A DNA stretch of 64,000 nt. Source: Saururus chinensis (taxonomy: Eukaryota; Streptophyta; Magnoliopsida; Piperales; Saururaceae). Both the position numbers and the translations under genes were made by a program. The notes under the pieces were generated by a model. That model searched no databases and was not told where the DNA came from. It was given only the letters and a program-made list of their open reading frames with translations. Below are positions 45,001 to 58,047 of this stretch, piece after piece. Position 1 is the first letter of the stretch; every line of letters begins with the position of its first letter. The stretch lies in assembly GCA_035235625.1 (NCBI GenBank), contig CP141144.1:33106014-33170013 (forward strand), written 5' to 3'.

Positions 45001-48000
45001 AGAATGGTGAAATTGTGGTAACAATTGAATGGGGACTCTTAAAACTTTTAAGCAATATAAAGATTTGTACACATTCTTATTGAACTTTGATTTTAATTGT
45101 TTTAAAGGATATAAATTGACCAAAAGTGGTCGAATTGGTTGATAATTAGTGCATATTATTCATTGTTATGAACATAGCAAATGAGTTATTATTTATTTAA
45201 AACAATTAAATGCTCATTCGTGGCGAACTTTAGTCTTTTATTCTAAATATAGTTAAGTGAATAAAATCATAAAAGTTAAGGAAGGATGGTCAAATTGTAA
45301 TATTACTTTGATTATTTGATTCGTTATTACAAATGTAATAAATAAATTAGAGGTCTCTTTAAATTTAAACGATATAATGATTTGTGCACATTCTATACGA
45401 AGTTTGACTTTAATCGATTTGAAGGATATAACATGATCAAAAGTTGTCCAATTGGTTTCTCGTTTAGTGCATTTGATTAATTTTTATAATCTTAGTAAAT
45501 TACTACATATTTATTTTAAAAAATTAAATAAAAAATCGTGACAAGCTTTGGTGCTTCTTCTAAATGTAGTTGAGTAAATGAAAATATATAAGTTAAGGAA
45601 GAGCTATTAAATTTTGTCCATGTGATTTCTTATTAAGTATGTAAGAAATAATTAGTAGGTCTCTTTAAACTTTAAAAGATATAACGATTTGAGCACATTC
45701 TCAATGAACTTCCTCTTTAATCGATTAAAAGGATATAATTTGACAAAAAGTGGTCTAATTGGTTTGCCGTTTAATTCATTTGATTAATTATTATGAACTT
45801 AGAAAATGAGTATGTACTTATTCAAAATAATTAAATAGACATTATGATGAGCTTTGATGCTTTTTCTAAATCTAGTTAAGCGAATAAAATCATATAACTT
45901 AATGAAGAATTGTCAAATTAAGCTATCACTTAGTTCATTTGGTTAACATAACAAATGAGTAGGAGGACTCTCTAAACATTAAATGATATAACAAATTGTG
46001 CATATTCTTAATGAACTTTGGTTATAATATATAAAAAAAATATAAGTTTACTAAAAGTCATCCGATTAGTTCATTGTTTAGTACATTTGATTCATTCTTA
46101 TAAACTTAAGAAATCCATGCACATTTTTTTAAAATAATTAAATACACATTCGCGAAGAGCTTTTGTGCTTTGGTCTAAATATAGTTTATAAAATCAAATA
46201 AAATAAGTTAAGGAAGAATGGTCAAATTGTTGTATCACTTTATTTATTTGATTCATCATTATGAACATAACAAATGAATGAGAGGTCTCTTTAAAATTTA
46301 AACAATATTATGATTTGTGTACATTCTTAATGAACTTCGGTTTAAATTGTTATCACTAGACAAAAAGTTGTCTGATTCATTCATGGTTTAGTGCATTTGA
46401 TTTATTGTTACGAACTGAGCAAATAAGTATGTATTTATTTAAAACAACTAAATGTACATTCGGGACGGGCTTTTGTTCTTTATTCTAAAACTAGTTAAGC
46501 AAATGATATCATATAAGTTAAGGAAGGGTTGTGAAATTGTAGTATCACTTTGTCCATTTAATTAGTTATTACGAATATAACAAATGAATTGGTGGTTTCT
46601 TTAAACGTTAAACGGTATAACAATTTATACACATTCTTAATGAAATTTTATTTGAATCGATTAAAAGGAGATAATTGAGCAAAACTGGTCCAATTTGTTC
46701 ATTGTTTAGTAAATTTGATTTATTGTTACAAACTTAAGAAATGATTATGTATATATTTAAAATAATTAGAATACATTGAGGATGAGCTTTGGTGCTTTGT
46801 TCTAAATCTAGTTAAGAGAATGAAATTATATACAGGACGAATAGTTAAATTTAGCTATCACTTTGTCCATTTGATGATTTAATAGGAATATAACAAATGA
46901 ATGAGAGGTCTCTTTAAACTTTAAACGATAAAATGATTTGTGAACATTTTTAACAAACTTTAGTTTTAATCAATTAAAAGGAAATAACTCAACTAGAAGT
47001 GGTCTGATTTCATCATCATTTATTGCATTTGATTCATTTTTATGAACTTAAAATATGTATATGTATTTACTTAAATATACATTCATGGCGAGCTTTAGTA
47101 TTTTGTTCTAAAATAAGCTCAGTGAATGAATCACATAAGTTTATGAAGAATGGTCAAATTTTGGTATTATTTTGTCTATTTTTTCGTTATTACAAATATA
47201 ACCAATAAATATGTATTCTCTTTAAACTTTAAACATTATAACGATTTATGTATTTTTTTAACGAACTTTGTTTTTAATTGTTTAAGAAGATATAAGTTGA
47301 ACAAAAGTGGTCCGATTAGTTCATCCATTAGTGCATTAAATTCATTGTCATGAATACGTATTTATTAAAAACTATTAAATACACATGTGTCAATTTTTGG
47401 TGCAATGTTCTAAACCTTGTTAAGTGAATGAAATAATATAAGTTATAGAAATACAATCAAAGTGTGTAATCACATTGTCTATTTTATTCATTATTACGAA
47501 TGTAATAAATAAATATGAGGTCTCTTTAAACTTTAGATGCTATAATGATTTGTGTACGTTCTTAATGAACTTTTGTTTTTATAAATTAAAAGGATATAAA
47601 TTGACAAAATGTGGTCCGATTGTTTGTCATTTAGTGCATTTGATTCATTTTTCTGAACATAGCAAATGAGTATGTATTTATTCAAAATAATTAAATATAC
47701 ATTTGTGACAAGCTTTAGTGCTTTGTTCTTAATCTAGTTATGCTAAAGAAATAATATAAGTTTGTCCCTTTGATTCAATATTACAAACATAACAAATAAT
47801 TTGGAGGCTCTTTTAACTTTAAAGGTTATTACGATTTGTTCACGTTCTCAACAAATATTGAATTTAATCGATTAAATGTATATAACTTGACCAAAAGTGG
47901 TTTAATTTGATTGTCATTTAATATGTTTGATTAATTATTACGATCTTAGAAAATGAGTACATATTTATTTAAAATAATTAAATTGATATTCGTGACGAGT

Positions 48001-51000
48001 TTTGGTGCTTTGTTTGAAATCTAGTTAAGCGAATAAAATCATTTATATTCAGGATGAATGGTCAAATTAAGGTATCACTTTGTTCATTTGGTTTGTTTCT
48101 ATGAATGTAACAAATAAATATGAGGACTCATTAAACTTTAACCGATACAATGATTTGTGAATATTATTAATGAACTTCGGTTGTAATCGATAAATAGGAT
48201 ATAAGTTGATTAAAATTCGTCTAATTGGTTCATCGTTTAGTGCATTTGATTCATTTTCACTAGCTTAGCATATGCATATTTAACTAGAATAATTAAATAC
48301 AAATTCGTTATGAGTTTTGGTGTTTTGTTCTAAAACTAGTTAAGCAAATGAAAAAAATAAGTTAAGGAAGAAAGGTCAAATTGTGGTATCACTTTGTCCA
48401 TTTGATTTGTCATTATGAATGCAACAAATGAAAGGGAAGTCTCTTTAAAATTTAAACAATATAAAGATTCATACACATTCTTAATGAACTTCGGTTTTAA
48501 TCATTTACAGGGATATAACTCAATCAAAAGTGGTTCGATTGGTTCATCGTTTAGTGCATTTGATTTATTGTTAAGAACTTATCAAATAAGTACGTATTTA
48601 TTAAAAACAATTAAATACATATTTACGATCAGCTTTGGTCCTTTGTTACTTGTTAAGCGAATGAAATCATATAAGTTAAAGAAGAGTGGTGAAATTGTAC
48701 TATCATTTTGTTTATTTGATTCATTATTGCGTATGTAACAAATGATTAAGAGATCTCTTTAAACTTTAAAAGATATAACGATTTGTGTACATTCTCAATG
48801 AACTTTGGCTTTAATTAATTAAAAGGATATAACTTGACGAAATGTATTCCGATTGGTTTGTCATTTAATATATTTAATTAATTATTACAAATGTAGAAGA
48901 TGAGTACATATTTATTTAAAATAATTAAATAGACATTATTTGATGAGCTCTGGTGCTTTGTTATATATTAACAGAATGAAATCATATAACTTAAGGATGA
49001 ATGGTCAAATTAAACTATCACTTTATTCATTTGGTTCATTACTATGAGCATAACAAATGAATAGGAAGACTCCCTAAATTTTAAAAGATATAATGATTTG
49101 TGCATATTCTTAATTAACTTTTATTATAATTGATAAAAATGGTATGTGACTAAAAGTTGTCCAATTGGTTTATTGTTTAGTCCGTTTAATTTATTCTCAC
49201 TAACTTAGCAAATGTGTATGTATTTATTTAAAATAATTAAATACACATTCATGACGAGCATTGGTATTTTTTTCTAAATCTATCTAAACGAATGAAATAA
49301 AATAAGTTACGGAAGAATAGTCAAATTATAGTATCACTTTATCTATTTAATTCTTCATTATGAACATAAGAAATTAATGGGAAGTCTCTTTAAATCTTAA
49401 CCGATATAATGATTTGTGCATATTCTTAACGAACTTTGGTTGTAAAATAAGAATGATATAAGTTGACTAAAAATCGCCATATTGGATTGTCATTTAGTTC
49501 ATTTGATTCATTCTAATGAACTTTGCGAGTACGTAAATAGTTAAAATAATTAAATGCACATTTGGGATGAGCTTTGGTCCTTTATTCTAAATCTAGTTAA
49601 GGAAATGAAATCATATAAGTTAAGGAAGGACGATCAAATTGCTATATCACTTTGTCCATTTGATTAGTTATTACGAGCGTAACAAATGAATTCGAGGCCC
49701 CTTTAGACTTTATATGATATGATGATTTGTACATATTCTTAATGAACTTCGGTTTTAATCAATTAAAAGGATATAACTTAACAAAAGGTTGCTTGATAAG
49801 TTTGTTGTTTAGTATGTTTGATTCATTCTTACGAACGTAGAAGCTGGGTACGTATTTATTTAAAAGTATTAAATACACATACATGTCAGCTTTGGTGCCT
49901 TGTTGTAAATCTTGCTAAGTGAATGAAATTTTATAAGTTATGGAAGAACAATCAAATTGTGCTATCACTTTGTTGATTTGATTTATTATTACGAATTTAA
50001 CAAATAAATATTAGGACTCTTTATACTTTAGACGATATAACGATTTGAGCACATTAAATGATATAACAATTTGTGTACATTCTTAATGAACTTCAGTTTT
50101 AATCGATTAAAAGGATATAACATTACCAAAAAACGTTCGATTGGTTCATCATTTAGTACATTTAATTCATCTTTACAAACTTAGCAACTGAGTACATATT
50201 TATTTAAATTAAATAAATATACATTTGTGATGAGCTATGGTGTTTTATTCTAAATGTAGTTAAGCGAATGAAATCATATGAATTAAGGAAGACCTATTAA
50301 ATTGTGGTATCACTTGGTACATTTGATTTGTTATTACGAACATAACAAATAATTAGGTAGTCTCTTTAAACTTTAAAAGATATAACAATTTGTGCACATT
50401 ATCAACGAATTTCAGCTTTAAGTAAATAAAAGGATATAACTAGACCTAAATTGGTCTAATTGGTTTGTCGTTAATACGTTTTATTAATTATTACGAACAT
50501 AGAAACTGGGTACGTATTTATTTAAAAACATAAATAGATATTCTTGACAAGGTTTTGTGCTTTATTCTAAATCTAGTTAACCGAATGAAATCATATAAGT
50601 TAAGGAAGAACGGTCAAATTAAGCTATCACTTTGTTCATTTGGTTTGTTACTATGGATGTAACAAATGAATAGGAGGACTCTTTAAACTTTAAATAGTAT
50701 AATGATTTGTGCATCTTTTTAACAAACTTTGATTGAAATTGATAGAAAGGATATAAGTTGACCAAAAGTGGTAAGATTGGTTGTCGTTTTGTGCATTTAG
50801 CTCATTCTAATGAGCTTAAGAATTGAGTACTTATTTTTCTTAAATAATTTAATACATGTTTGTGACGAACATTGATGTTTTATTCTAAAACTAGTTAAAT
50901 GAATGAAATCAAATAAGTGATGGAAGAACGGTCAAATTGTTGCATCACTTTTTCCATTTGATTCATTATTATTGAAGTAACAAGTTAATGGGAGGTCTAT

Positions 51001-52692
51001 TTAACCATTTAATGATATAATGATTTATACACATCCTAATGAACTTCAGTTTTAATCCATTAAAAGAATATAACTAAACCAAAAGTTGTCCCATTTGTTC
51101 ATCGCTGAATGCATTTGATTTATTCGTACCAACTCAGCAAACGAGGACATTTTTATTTTAGACATATAAATACACATTTGTGATTATCGTGGGTGCTTTG
51201 CTTTAAAAATAGTTAAGCGAATGATGTTGCATAAGTTAAGGAGGAACAGTCAAATTGTGGTATCACTTTGTCCATATAATTCGTTATTACAAACATAATA
51301 AATGAATATGAGGACTCCCTAAACTTTAAACTATATAACAATTTGTTCACATTATTAATTATCTTTAGTTTTAATTAATTAAAAGGATATAATTTAACCA
51401 AAAGTTATTTGATTGGTACGATATTTTATACATTTGAATGACTTTTACAAATATAGCAAATGAGTATGTATTTATTGAAAAAAAATAAATACACATTTGT
51501 AACGAGCTATGGTGCTTTGTTCTGAATCTGGTCAAGTGAATAAAATCATATAAGTTAAGGACAAGTAGTTAAATTGTGGTATTACTTTGTCCATTAGATT
51601 CGTTATTATAAAAAATTTAAAAGATATAACAATTTGTTCACATTCTCAACAAACTTTGGCTTTAAGCAATAAAAAGGATATAACTTGACTCAAATTGGTC
51701 CGACTGGCTCTTCATTTAATATGTTTGGCTAATTACTACGAAGTTAGAAACTGAGTACATATTTATGTAAAATAATTAAATAGATATTAGTGACGAGCTT
51801 TTGTGCTTTATTCTAAATCTAGTTATGTGAATGAAATCATATAGGTTAAGGAAGAACGATCAAATTAAGCTATCAATTTTTTCATTTGGTTCATTACTAT
51901 GAACGTAAAAAATGAATAGTAGGACCTTTTAAACTTTAAATGATATAACGATTTGCATATTCTTAATGAACTTTGGTTGTAACCTATAAAAAGGATATAA
52001 GTTGACCAAAAGTGGTCGGATTTGTTCATCGTGTAGTGCATTTATTCATTCTTACGAGCTTAACAAATGTGGAGTTATTTTTTTAAACAATTAAGTACAT
52101 ATTTGTGACGATGTTAGTCTTTTGTTAAAAAACTAATTAAATTTGAAAAACTAATTAAACATTAAATAACTTAAGGAAGAATGGTCAAATGGGAGTATCA
52201 CTTTTATCTATTTGCTTCATTATTATTAAAGTAACAAACTAATAGGAGGTCTCTTAAAATATTAATTGATATAATGATTTATACGCATTCTTAATGAACT
52301 TTTATTTTAATCCATTAAAAGAATATAATGAGAACAAAAGTTGTCCAATTTGTTCATTGTTTAGTATGTTTGATTCATTCATACCAACTTACCAAATGTG
52401 GACATTTATTTTAAGCATATAAATACACATTCGTGATGATCGTGTGTGCTTTGTTTTTAAAATAGTTAAGAGAATGAAGTTACATACATTAAGGAGGAAT
52501 GGTCATATTGTTGTATCACTTCATCAATTTGATTCGTTATTACGAACATAACAAATTAATAGGAGGAATCTGTAAACTTCAAACCATACAATAATTTATG
52601 CACATTCTTAATGAACTTCCATTTTGATCGATTAATATAATATAACTTAACCAAAAGCTATCCAATTGGTTCATCATTTATTGCGTTTGATT
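39100..52692. repeat. ~313-bp satellite array, about 44 diverged monomers
   Basis: A GATATAACGATTTGTGCAC-type box recurs at about 39119, 39424, 39742, 40061, 40379 and so on to 52584, mean spacing about 313 bp. Other recurring blocks are AATCGATTAAAAGGATATAA, GACGAGCTTTGGTGCTTTG and ATATAAGTTAAGGAAGAACG. Orientation is constant. Copies are diverged; one monomer near 42240 is truncated and a small extra box lies at 50059. The array stops abruptly at about 52692. Short open frames inside it (for example near 41857 and 42751) are the same repeat segment read twice, not genes. Such arrays are usual in centromeric, pericentromeric or subtelomeric heterochromatin. Confidence 0.93.
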
Positions 52693-53752
52693 TATTCTTA
52701 CGACCCGGCCCGAAACTGGGCTAGTGGGCTGGGTTTCAGGGCCAACAATCTAAAAAAAACAAAAAACTTATGCTCCAACTGAATTGGGTCCGGTTCAGTA
52801 AGTTCAAATAGTTAGAATAAATCAAAACAAATTATAGATGACCATGAGTATATTTAGAGTGTCATTACCAAGTTTCAAATTGGGGAAAAATCCCAAAAGC
52901 TTTGAAATGATCAATTTACCCTTGTGAGTTGACGCGTAGCATAATGATTAGTAATCAGACTTCGGGACTCCAGTTCAAGGACCTACGAGAGGATTTAAAA
53001 ATAATAAAAAAATCTCAGTGAGAGTTTAATAAGTCAATTAATTATAGGCCAAATCTCATAGTGAGGAAAAAGCCCAGTGAGTGGTTAATTGACCATTTTG
53101 CCCTTAGTATTTATCATAAACAGTTAAGACAACCTAGGTCGGTTCAAGGTGTTCACGACCCCGTCACACGCCAGGAAAATTACACAAGGTCCATGAAGTT
53201 AAGTAGTATCCTTGAGTTTAATTTTGGTCCCATTGGATGCCATTAAGACTTTAAACCAAATGACAAAAGTACCCCTTTGAGTGGATCCACCCACATTCGT
53301 GTGAATGGAAGCGTGGGTCAGTTTGAGAGTGGAGCCTCCTGAGAGGATTATGACTTAAAATAATTAAAAAGGGTGGTTATATGACCAAATGACCCAAGGG
53401 AGGGTAGCATATCCCAAGTGGCAGAATTACTCTAATGCCCTTAGGGGTAGTCTGTTCTATTTTTTCTAAAACAGATAACCTAGCAACCAAGCGTTAGGGT
53501 GCCTTAGAATGACATTAAATGGCTTCAAAAGGAAGGGGCGTGACCAGTAAAAAACATGAAGACTTTGACAGGTCATAGTGTCATAGGAAATAAGGGGAAG
53601 AACCATAATTCTCAAGGTTTAATGTAGTGTGTTACACGTGTTTGAAATCGAGTGCATCGATCGATTAGAGTGTTATATATGTAACTCACAGAAAGCATTA
53701 GAGTTATCTACACTTTTGGGCTTGAATTCACTGAGCCCTAGCCTTGCAAATG
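52693..53752. other. Unclassified 1-kb block, possible old LTR debris
   Basis: GC content jumps at the satellite edge (CCCGGCCCGAAACTGGGC). Phrases like GACCATTTTGCCCTTAG recur loosely at about 52910, 53090, 53260 and 53390, suggesting diverged ~170-bp repetition as seen in some gypsy LTRs. No ends or coding sequence were identified. Confidence 0.35.
52930..52985 (+). repeat. Possible tRNA-derived (SINE-like) pol III box pair
   Basis: TAGCATAATGA (52937-52947) resembles an A box and GTTCAAGGA (52973-52981) a B box, 25 bp apart. Each is one base off consensus. There is no tRNA fold and no poly-A tail, so this is weak. Confidence 0.2.
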
Positions 53753-54079
53753 AGTGCTGTAAGGTCCCTGTTTTTTCTACGATTTTCTGGGATTTTTCTG
53801 CCATTTTTCTGGTCATTTTCGGCAGGAAAATGTGATGTTTCAGCGTATGGGTATTTGTGTCTTTTCCCCATATTTATACCCGTAGAGTCGGGTGTGGGGC
53901 TTAGTCGCGGGCCATGGGCCTCGCTGCGCGCTTACGGCGCGAATTTTGGAGGTTCGACGCGTAACCAGTGGGTTAACGCGTGTTGGGGACGTACGTGGAA
54001 AAAAAAAAAGAATCACAGTTAAAACATCGGGCTCGGCCCGATCCAGAAGGAAATTGTGAACAGTGGCCGCCCCCCATTT

Positions 54080-54520
54080 CCGCCTGTTCACTGTGCCCGG
54101 CCGCCGCCGGCCGCCGGTGGGCCAGTGGACCGCCGCACCGGCTCCGCCCTGGCCGTGCGACGGCAGGGGAGCCGCCGTCCCGGCCCCACGGCCGCTCCGC
54201 CCCCACTTTTCCGGTGAGCCCCTTTTCTGTGTATTTTGATTCCGCCGCCGCCGTAGGCCGGCGAGGGCCGGCCGGCCGCCCACGGCTCCGCCATGGGCCG
54301 GCGACGGCGGGAGGCCACTCCCCCCGGCCCCGGACGGCCCCAGCTCCGCCGTCCCGCTCCCTCTTTCTGCTGCCCTGTTTCCGCCCCCACTCTGGTTCGC
54401 GCCGTTCCGCCGCCGCCACGGGCCGGCACGGCCCGACCGGCCGGCCACGGCTCCGCCCCGGGCCGGCGACGGTGAGGAGCCACTCCTCCCGGCCCGGTGG
54501 GCCTCCGTTCCGCCGCCCGT
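54080..54520. repeat. GC-rich ~160-bp repeat, about 3 copies
   Basis: CACGGCTCCGCC...GGGCCGGCGACGG blocks recur at about 54139, 54280 and 54440, with CCCGGCCCC following each. All six frames are open by composition alone. Confidence 0.65.
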
Positions 54521-55924
54521 CCTCATCCCCCTCTGTTCATTGTTCCGCCGACGGACTGTTTGGGCAAACAATGGCCGCCGGCGGTGATCTGCGGCCGATT
54601 CGGCCTTCCCCCAGCCCCGCCTTGCTCCGGCGAAGGAAGTGGGCTACACCTCCGTGCCCGATTCAGCCGCCGCCCCCATGGCCGCTCCGCCCTTACGGGT
54701 TTTCTCCGGTCGTCCCCTATTTTTGGCCTACGTCCGTTTTGGACGCGGTGACTGACGTTATCAGTCGGACGCCGGATTTGATTTAGCGGACCGTAGTTCG
54801 GCTCCGCCCCAGCCCGGTGACACCAGTGGGCCACCCTCTGGGTCTTGTTCAGCCTTGCGGCCCGTAGCCGCAGCTAGTCCGCCTTACCGGCATGTGTGCC
54901 GTTGACCCCTCTTGCCCATTTTACGCCGTCGGTACCGGACGGCCTCGGGCAAGAATTGGTATGTCTTACCTTGACAGAAGGTGGACGAGTTCACTTGCTT
55001 AGGCCTTGGCCAGTGACGGCCTCATAGCCTTTGCTCGACCGTGAACCCTTCCCTTGCCCTATACCGTGCGAGATGCACAGCCGCCCGCACCATGGGTATT
55101 GGTTGTGGGTGGCGATCGGCGATGTTGCCGCTTAGATTGGCCACAGCTAAGGGCCTTAGCCCTGTTGACTTTTGTGGGCCATGAGTCGCCTCATTTCAGC
55201 CATTTCCCCCGCCCTTTGGGCCGCGTGCGCATGTAGCCATGCGTGTACTTCTGGGTTTAGGCGTCGCATTCGTGCCGCCTAACCATCGGTTGGCGTTGCC
55301 ACTGAGTAGAGTTGACCACTAGAGCCGTCCTCCACCTCTCCTTTGATTCTCGAGCGTTGCCCCACGCTCTCCGCCCTTATGTGGGCCTTTGTTGACCGAA
55401 ATCGTCGCCGTTGGGTGCTGTCCACGGCCGATTTCGATGTCTTTGTGGCCGGCTGAGCACGTTTTAGCCACCGGCTGATCTTCAGAGTGTACACCCTTGA
55501 CTTCTGGTCGCACCGCCACTTATGTTGGCATGAGATTTCTCCCGGCCGCCCTGGTGTGCCGCCGTGGATCGCGGGTTTTACCGCTTTGAGTTCTAACACT
55601 CTGTTTGGTCGTGATAGTTCCGGCGCATCCTAAAATCCTCGGGACAGCAGCTCTCTCAGCTAGGCAACGGTTTGACCGCCAACTCCGCCGCCGACGCCGC
55701 CACCGTCGTGTGCTCGCCATCGAACGTCATGATTACGAGGTAGGGGAGTTTTGAACTCGTAAATTCATGAAGCATGCTTTGAATGAGTAGCAGCATGCTA
55801 GGATTGTATGATTCCATGCTTGGATGTTAAGTAACGATCCGATTGCATGAGGTGCGTGTAAGCATGATTGTATGGTATGATTGATATGCATGAGATGTAT
55901 GCATGTTTTATGGATGTGGATTAT

Positions 55925-56190
55925 GTATGCGCTGGCGATGGCTAGCAAATATGTCAGTATGCTATGTATGGGTTATGCATGTGCTAGTGATGGCTAGCGT
56001 GCATGTTTGAAGTATGTAAGAATGTGTGTGCACGTGCTAGAGATGACTAGCGTGTACGTTTGATGTATGCATGTGCTAGTGATGGCTAGCATGCATGTTT
56101 GACGTGTGGATGCATGTGCTAGTGATGGCTAGCGTGCACGTTTGACGTGTGTATGCATGTGCTAGTGATGGCTAGCATGCATGTTTGTAA
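55925..56190. repeat. ~38-53-bp minisatellite, 6 copies
   Basis: The palindrome-bearing core GCTAGTGATGGCTAGC recurs near 55931, 55983, 56036, 56074, 56118 and 56161, separated by GCATGTTTGA-type sequence. Confidence 0.85.
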
Positions 56191-56929
56191 GTTATGTATG
56201 TATGACCGTATGTGTATGTTGTACGTATGTGTGAGACATACGTATGTATGATGGCTTTTGCCTATGCTTTGGATGTGCGTATGTGTTTGTGGGCAGAGGT
56301 ATGGGCGATGGACAGTAAGAGGTGACAGAAGCTCTGTCTGAATTTGGATGCGGTTGTGTAAGCGTATGACAGAGGATAAGAGTATGACGGGCAAGGATTA
56401 GAATGGATCAGTTTGAGGTGGATTGTATGTTGGGCATTTGTCAGACAGTAAGAGTGTTCATAATTGTACAAGCATAACGTACATATTATGAAGTGAAAAA
56501 TAAGTATAATAAGTGAGATATAAGTAAGAGGGCGACAACTGGGTTGGCTCTGAGGAGCGTTATTTGAGGATGTCAGTGTAAGAGGTTTTGGCCATAAGAT
56601 GGATGGCGAAGTGTAAGACTGTAAGGGTTTGTTGTACGATGAGTTTTGTCCATGATGTGGACGGGTAAGTGAAGTCTGCTGCCCTGACGAACGTGGGTTT
56701 CGGATCGGGCTCAGCTTCAGTTTGACCAGTCGAGGACTGTGAGTTTGTGTGACATAATTATACTGCATAATATACTTAATTCAAACTGGAATTATAAGCA
56801 CAGCTAATGATAGCGTTGTGAGTTTGAGACCTGAGGGTTCGACGGATTAAGTTCCGTGTTTGAGCTGGCCGCTGATGAGTTGGCCGAGCATTTATCATGT
56901 CTTGCCATGGTGTTTATCCTGCGGGATGT

Positions 56930-57180
56930 TGTCTGTGTGCTATGTAGAGCACCAGACGTACGATACTCGCCGAGAGCGACGTTTCTGATTTTGGTCTGCG
57001 TGCTGTATAAGCCCAGACGTTTGATGCTCTGTTGAGAGCGATGTACGTCTCTGACTTTGTCTGCGTGCTGTATGAAGCCCAGACGTCTGATGCTCTGCTG
57101 AGAGCGACGTATGTTTCTGATTTGGTCTGTGTGCTGTGTAAGCCCAGACGTTTGATGCTCTGTTGAGAGCGTTGTATGTT
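56930..57180. repeat. ~60-66-bp minisatellite, 4 copies
   Basis: GCCCAGACGTTTGATGCTCT and GAGAGCGACGTATG recur with anchors near 56950, 57010, 57076 and 57141. Confidence 0.85.
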
Positions 57181-57200
57181 TTCTGCCCAAGAGTGGCAAT

Positions 57201-57310
57201 GGCACTATAAGACCCATTATGGTGGGCAATTCTCTGGCACTATAAGACCCATTATGGTGGGCGATTCTATGGCACTATAAGACCCATTATGGTGGGCAAC
57301 TGTATGACCC
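57201..57310. repeat. 35-bp minisatellite, about 3.5 copies
   Basis: GGCACTATAAGACCCATTAT followed by GGTGGGC starts at 57201, 57236 and 57271, with a degenerate fourth copy. Confidence 0.9.
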
Positions 57311-57534
57311 CTTATGTGTGGGTGTTTATGTTTGCGCGCTCAGGTAAGTAGTATCATGGATCTACTCTTACCTGTTTGATCCAGTGCCCCATGAGCATTG
57401 GTGTGCCTTACCTTCGGAAAAGTCCATGGCGTCTAGTCACTCCCCGGAGGTTAAGGTGTTGCCCCAGTGGCATTCTTTTCCATTTCGACGCTGGAGCTTA
57501 TTAGTTGTAATGAGCTTCAGTGGTCGTTGATATG

Positions 57535-57790
57535 TGTACGATTATGAGTACGACTGTATGAGTGTGAGTACGACTGTATGTGTATGAGCAGGACTGTAAG
57601 TGTATGAGTATGAGTAAGACTGTAAGCGTATGAGTATGAGTAAGACTGTAAGCGTATGAGTATGAGTAAGACTGTAAGTGTATGAGTATGAGTAAGACTG
57701 TAAGCGTATGAGTACGAGTAAGACTGTAAGCGTATGAGTATGAGCATGACTGTAAGAGTATGAGTACGATTGTGTGAATATGGTTCTGAG
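57535..57790. repeat. ~27-bp minisatellite, about 9 copies
   Basis: GTATGAGTATGAGTAAGACT is repeated with little change. It makes long spurious open frames on the minus strand. Confidence 0.9.
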
Positions 57791-57957
57791 TAAGACAATA
57801 AGTATGATTTTGTGCAGACTGTACGAGTAAGGTTGTACGAGTCTGATTGTACGAGTAAGGTCGTACAAGTATGCGTATGTTGTATGAGTATGCGTACGGT
57901 GGTACGAGTAAATTGTATGACCCTGGATAAGGGTGTTTGTGTAAGTTGTTTGGATAG

Positions 57958-58047
57958 TATGATTTTGGCACGATGGTGCCTTTGGTATGATTTTGGCACG
58001 ATGGTGCCTTCGGTATGTCTGTGGCACGATGGTGCCTTTGGTATGAT
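57958..58047. repeat. 30-bp tandem repeat, 3 copies
   Basis: GGCACGATGGTGCCTT recurs three times within TATGATTTT...GGTATG. Each unit contains the short inverted repeat GGCAC/GTGCC. Confidence 0.9.

Noticed and set aside
52930..52985. Functional tRNA gene
   Set aside because: Only imperfect A- and B-box-like strings are present. No acceptor stem, anticodon arm or terminator T-run in the right place could be found.
53840..54834. Long overlapping Pro/Arg/Ala-rich open frames on both strands
   Set aside because: They lie in the GC-rich part of a solo LTR with exact target duplication. Stops are rare there in all six frames because of composition, and no domain is recognisable.
57535..57790. 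Regular repeats resembling a CRISPR array
   Set aside because: Units are directly tandem without unique spacers, inside a plant LTR.
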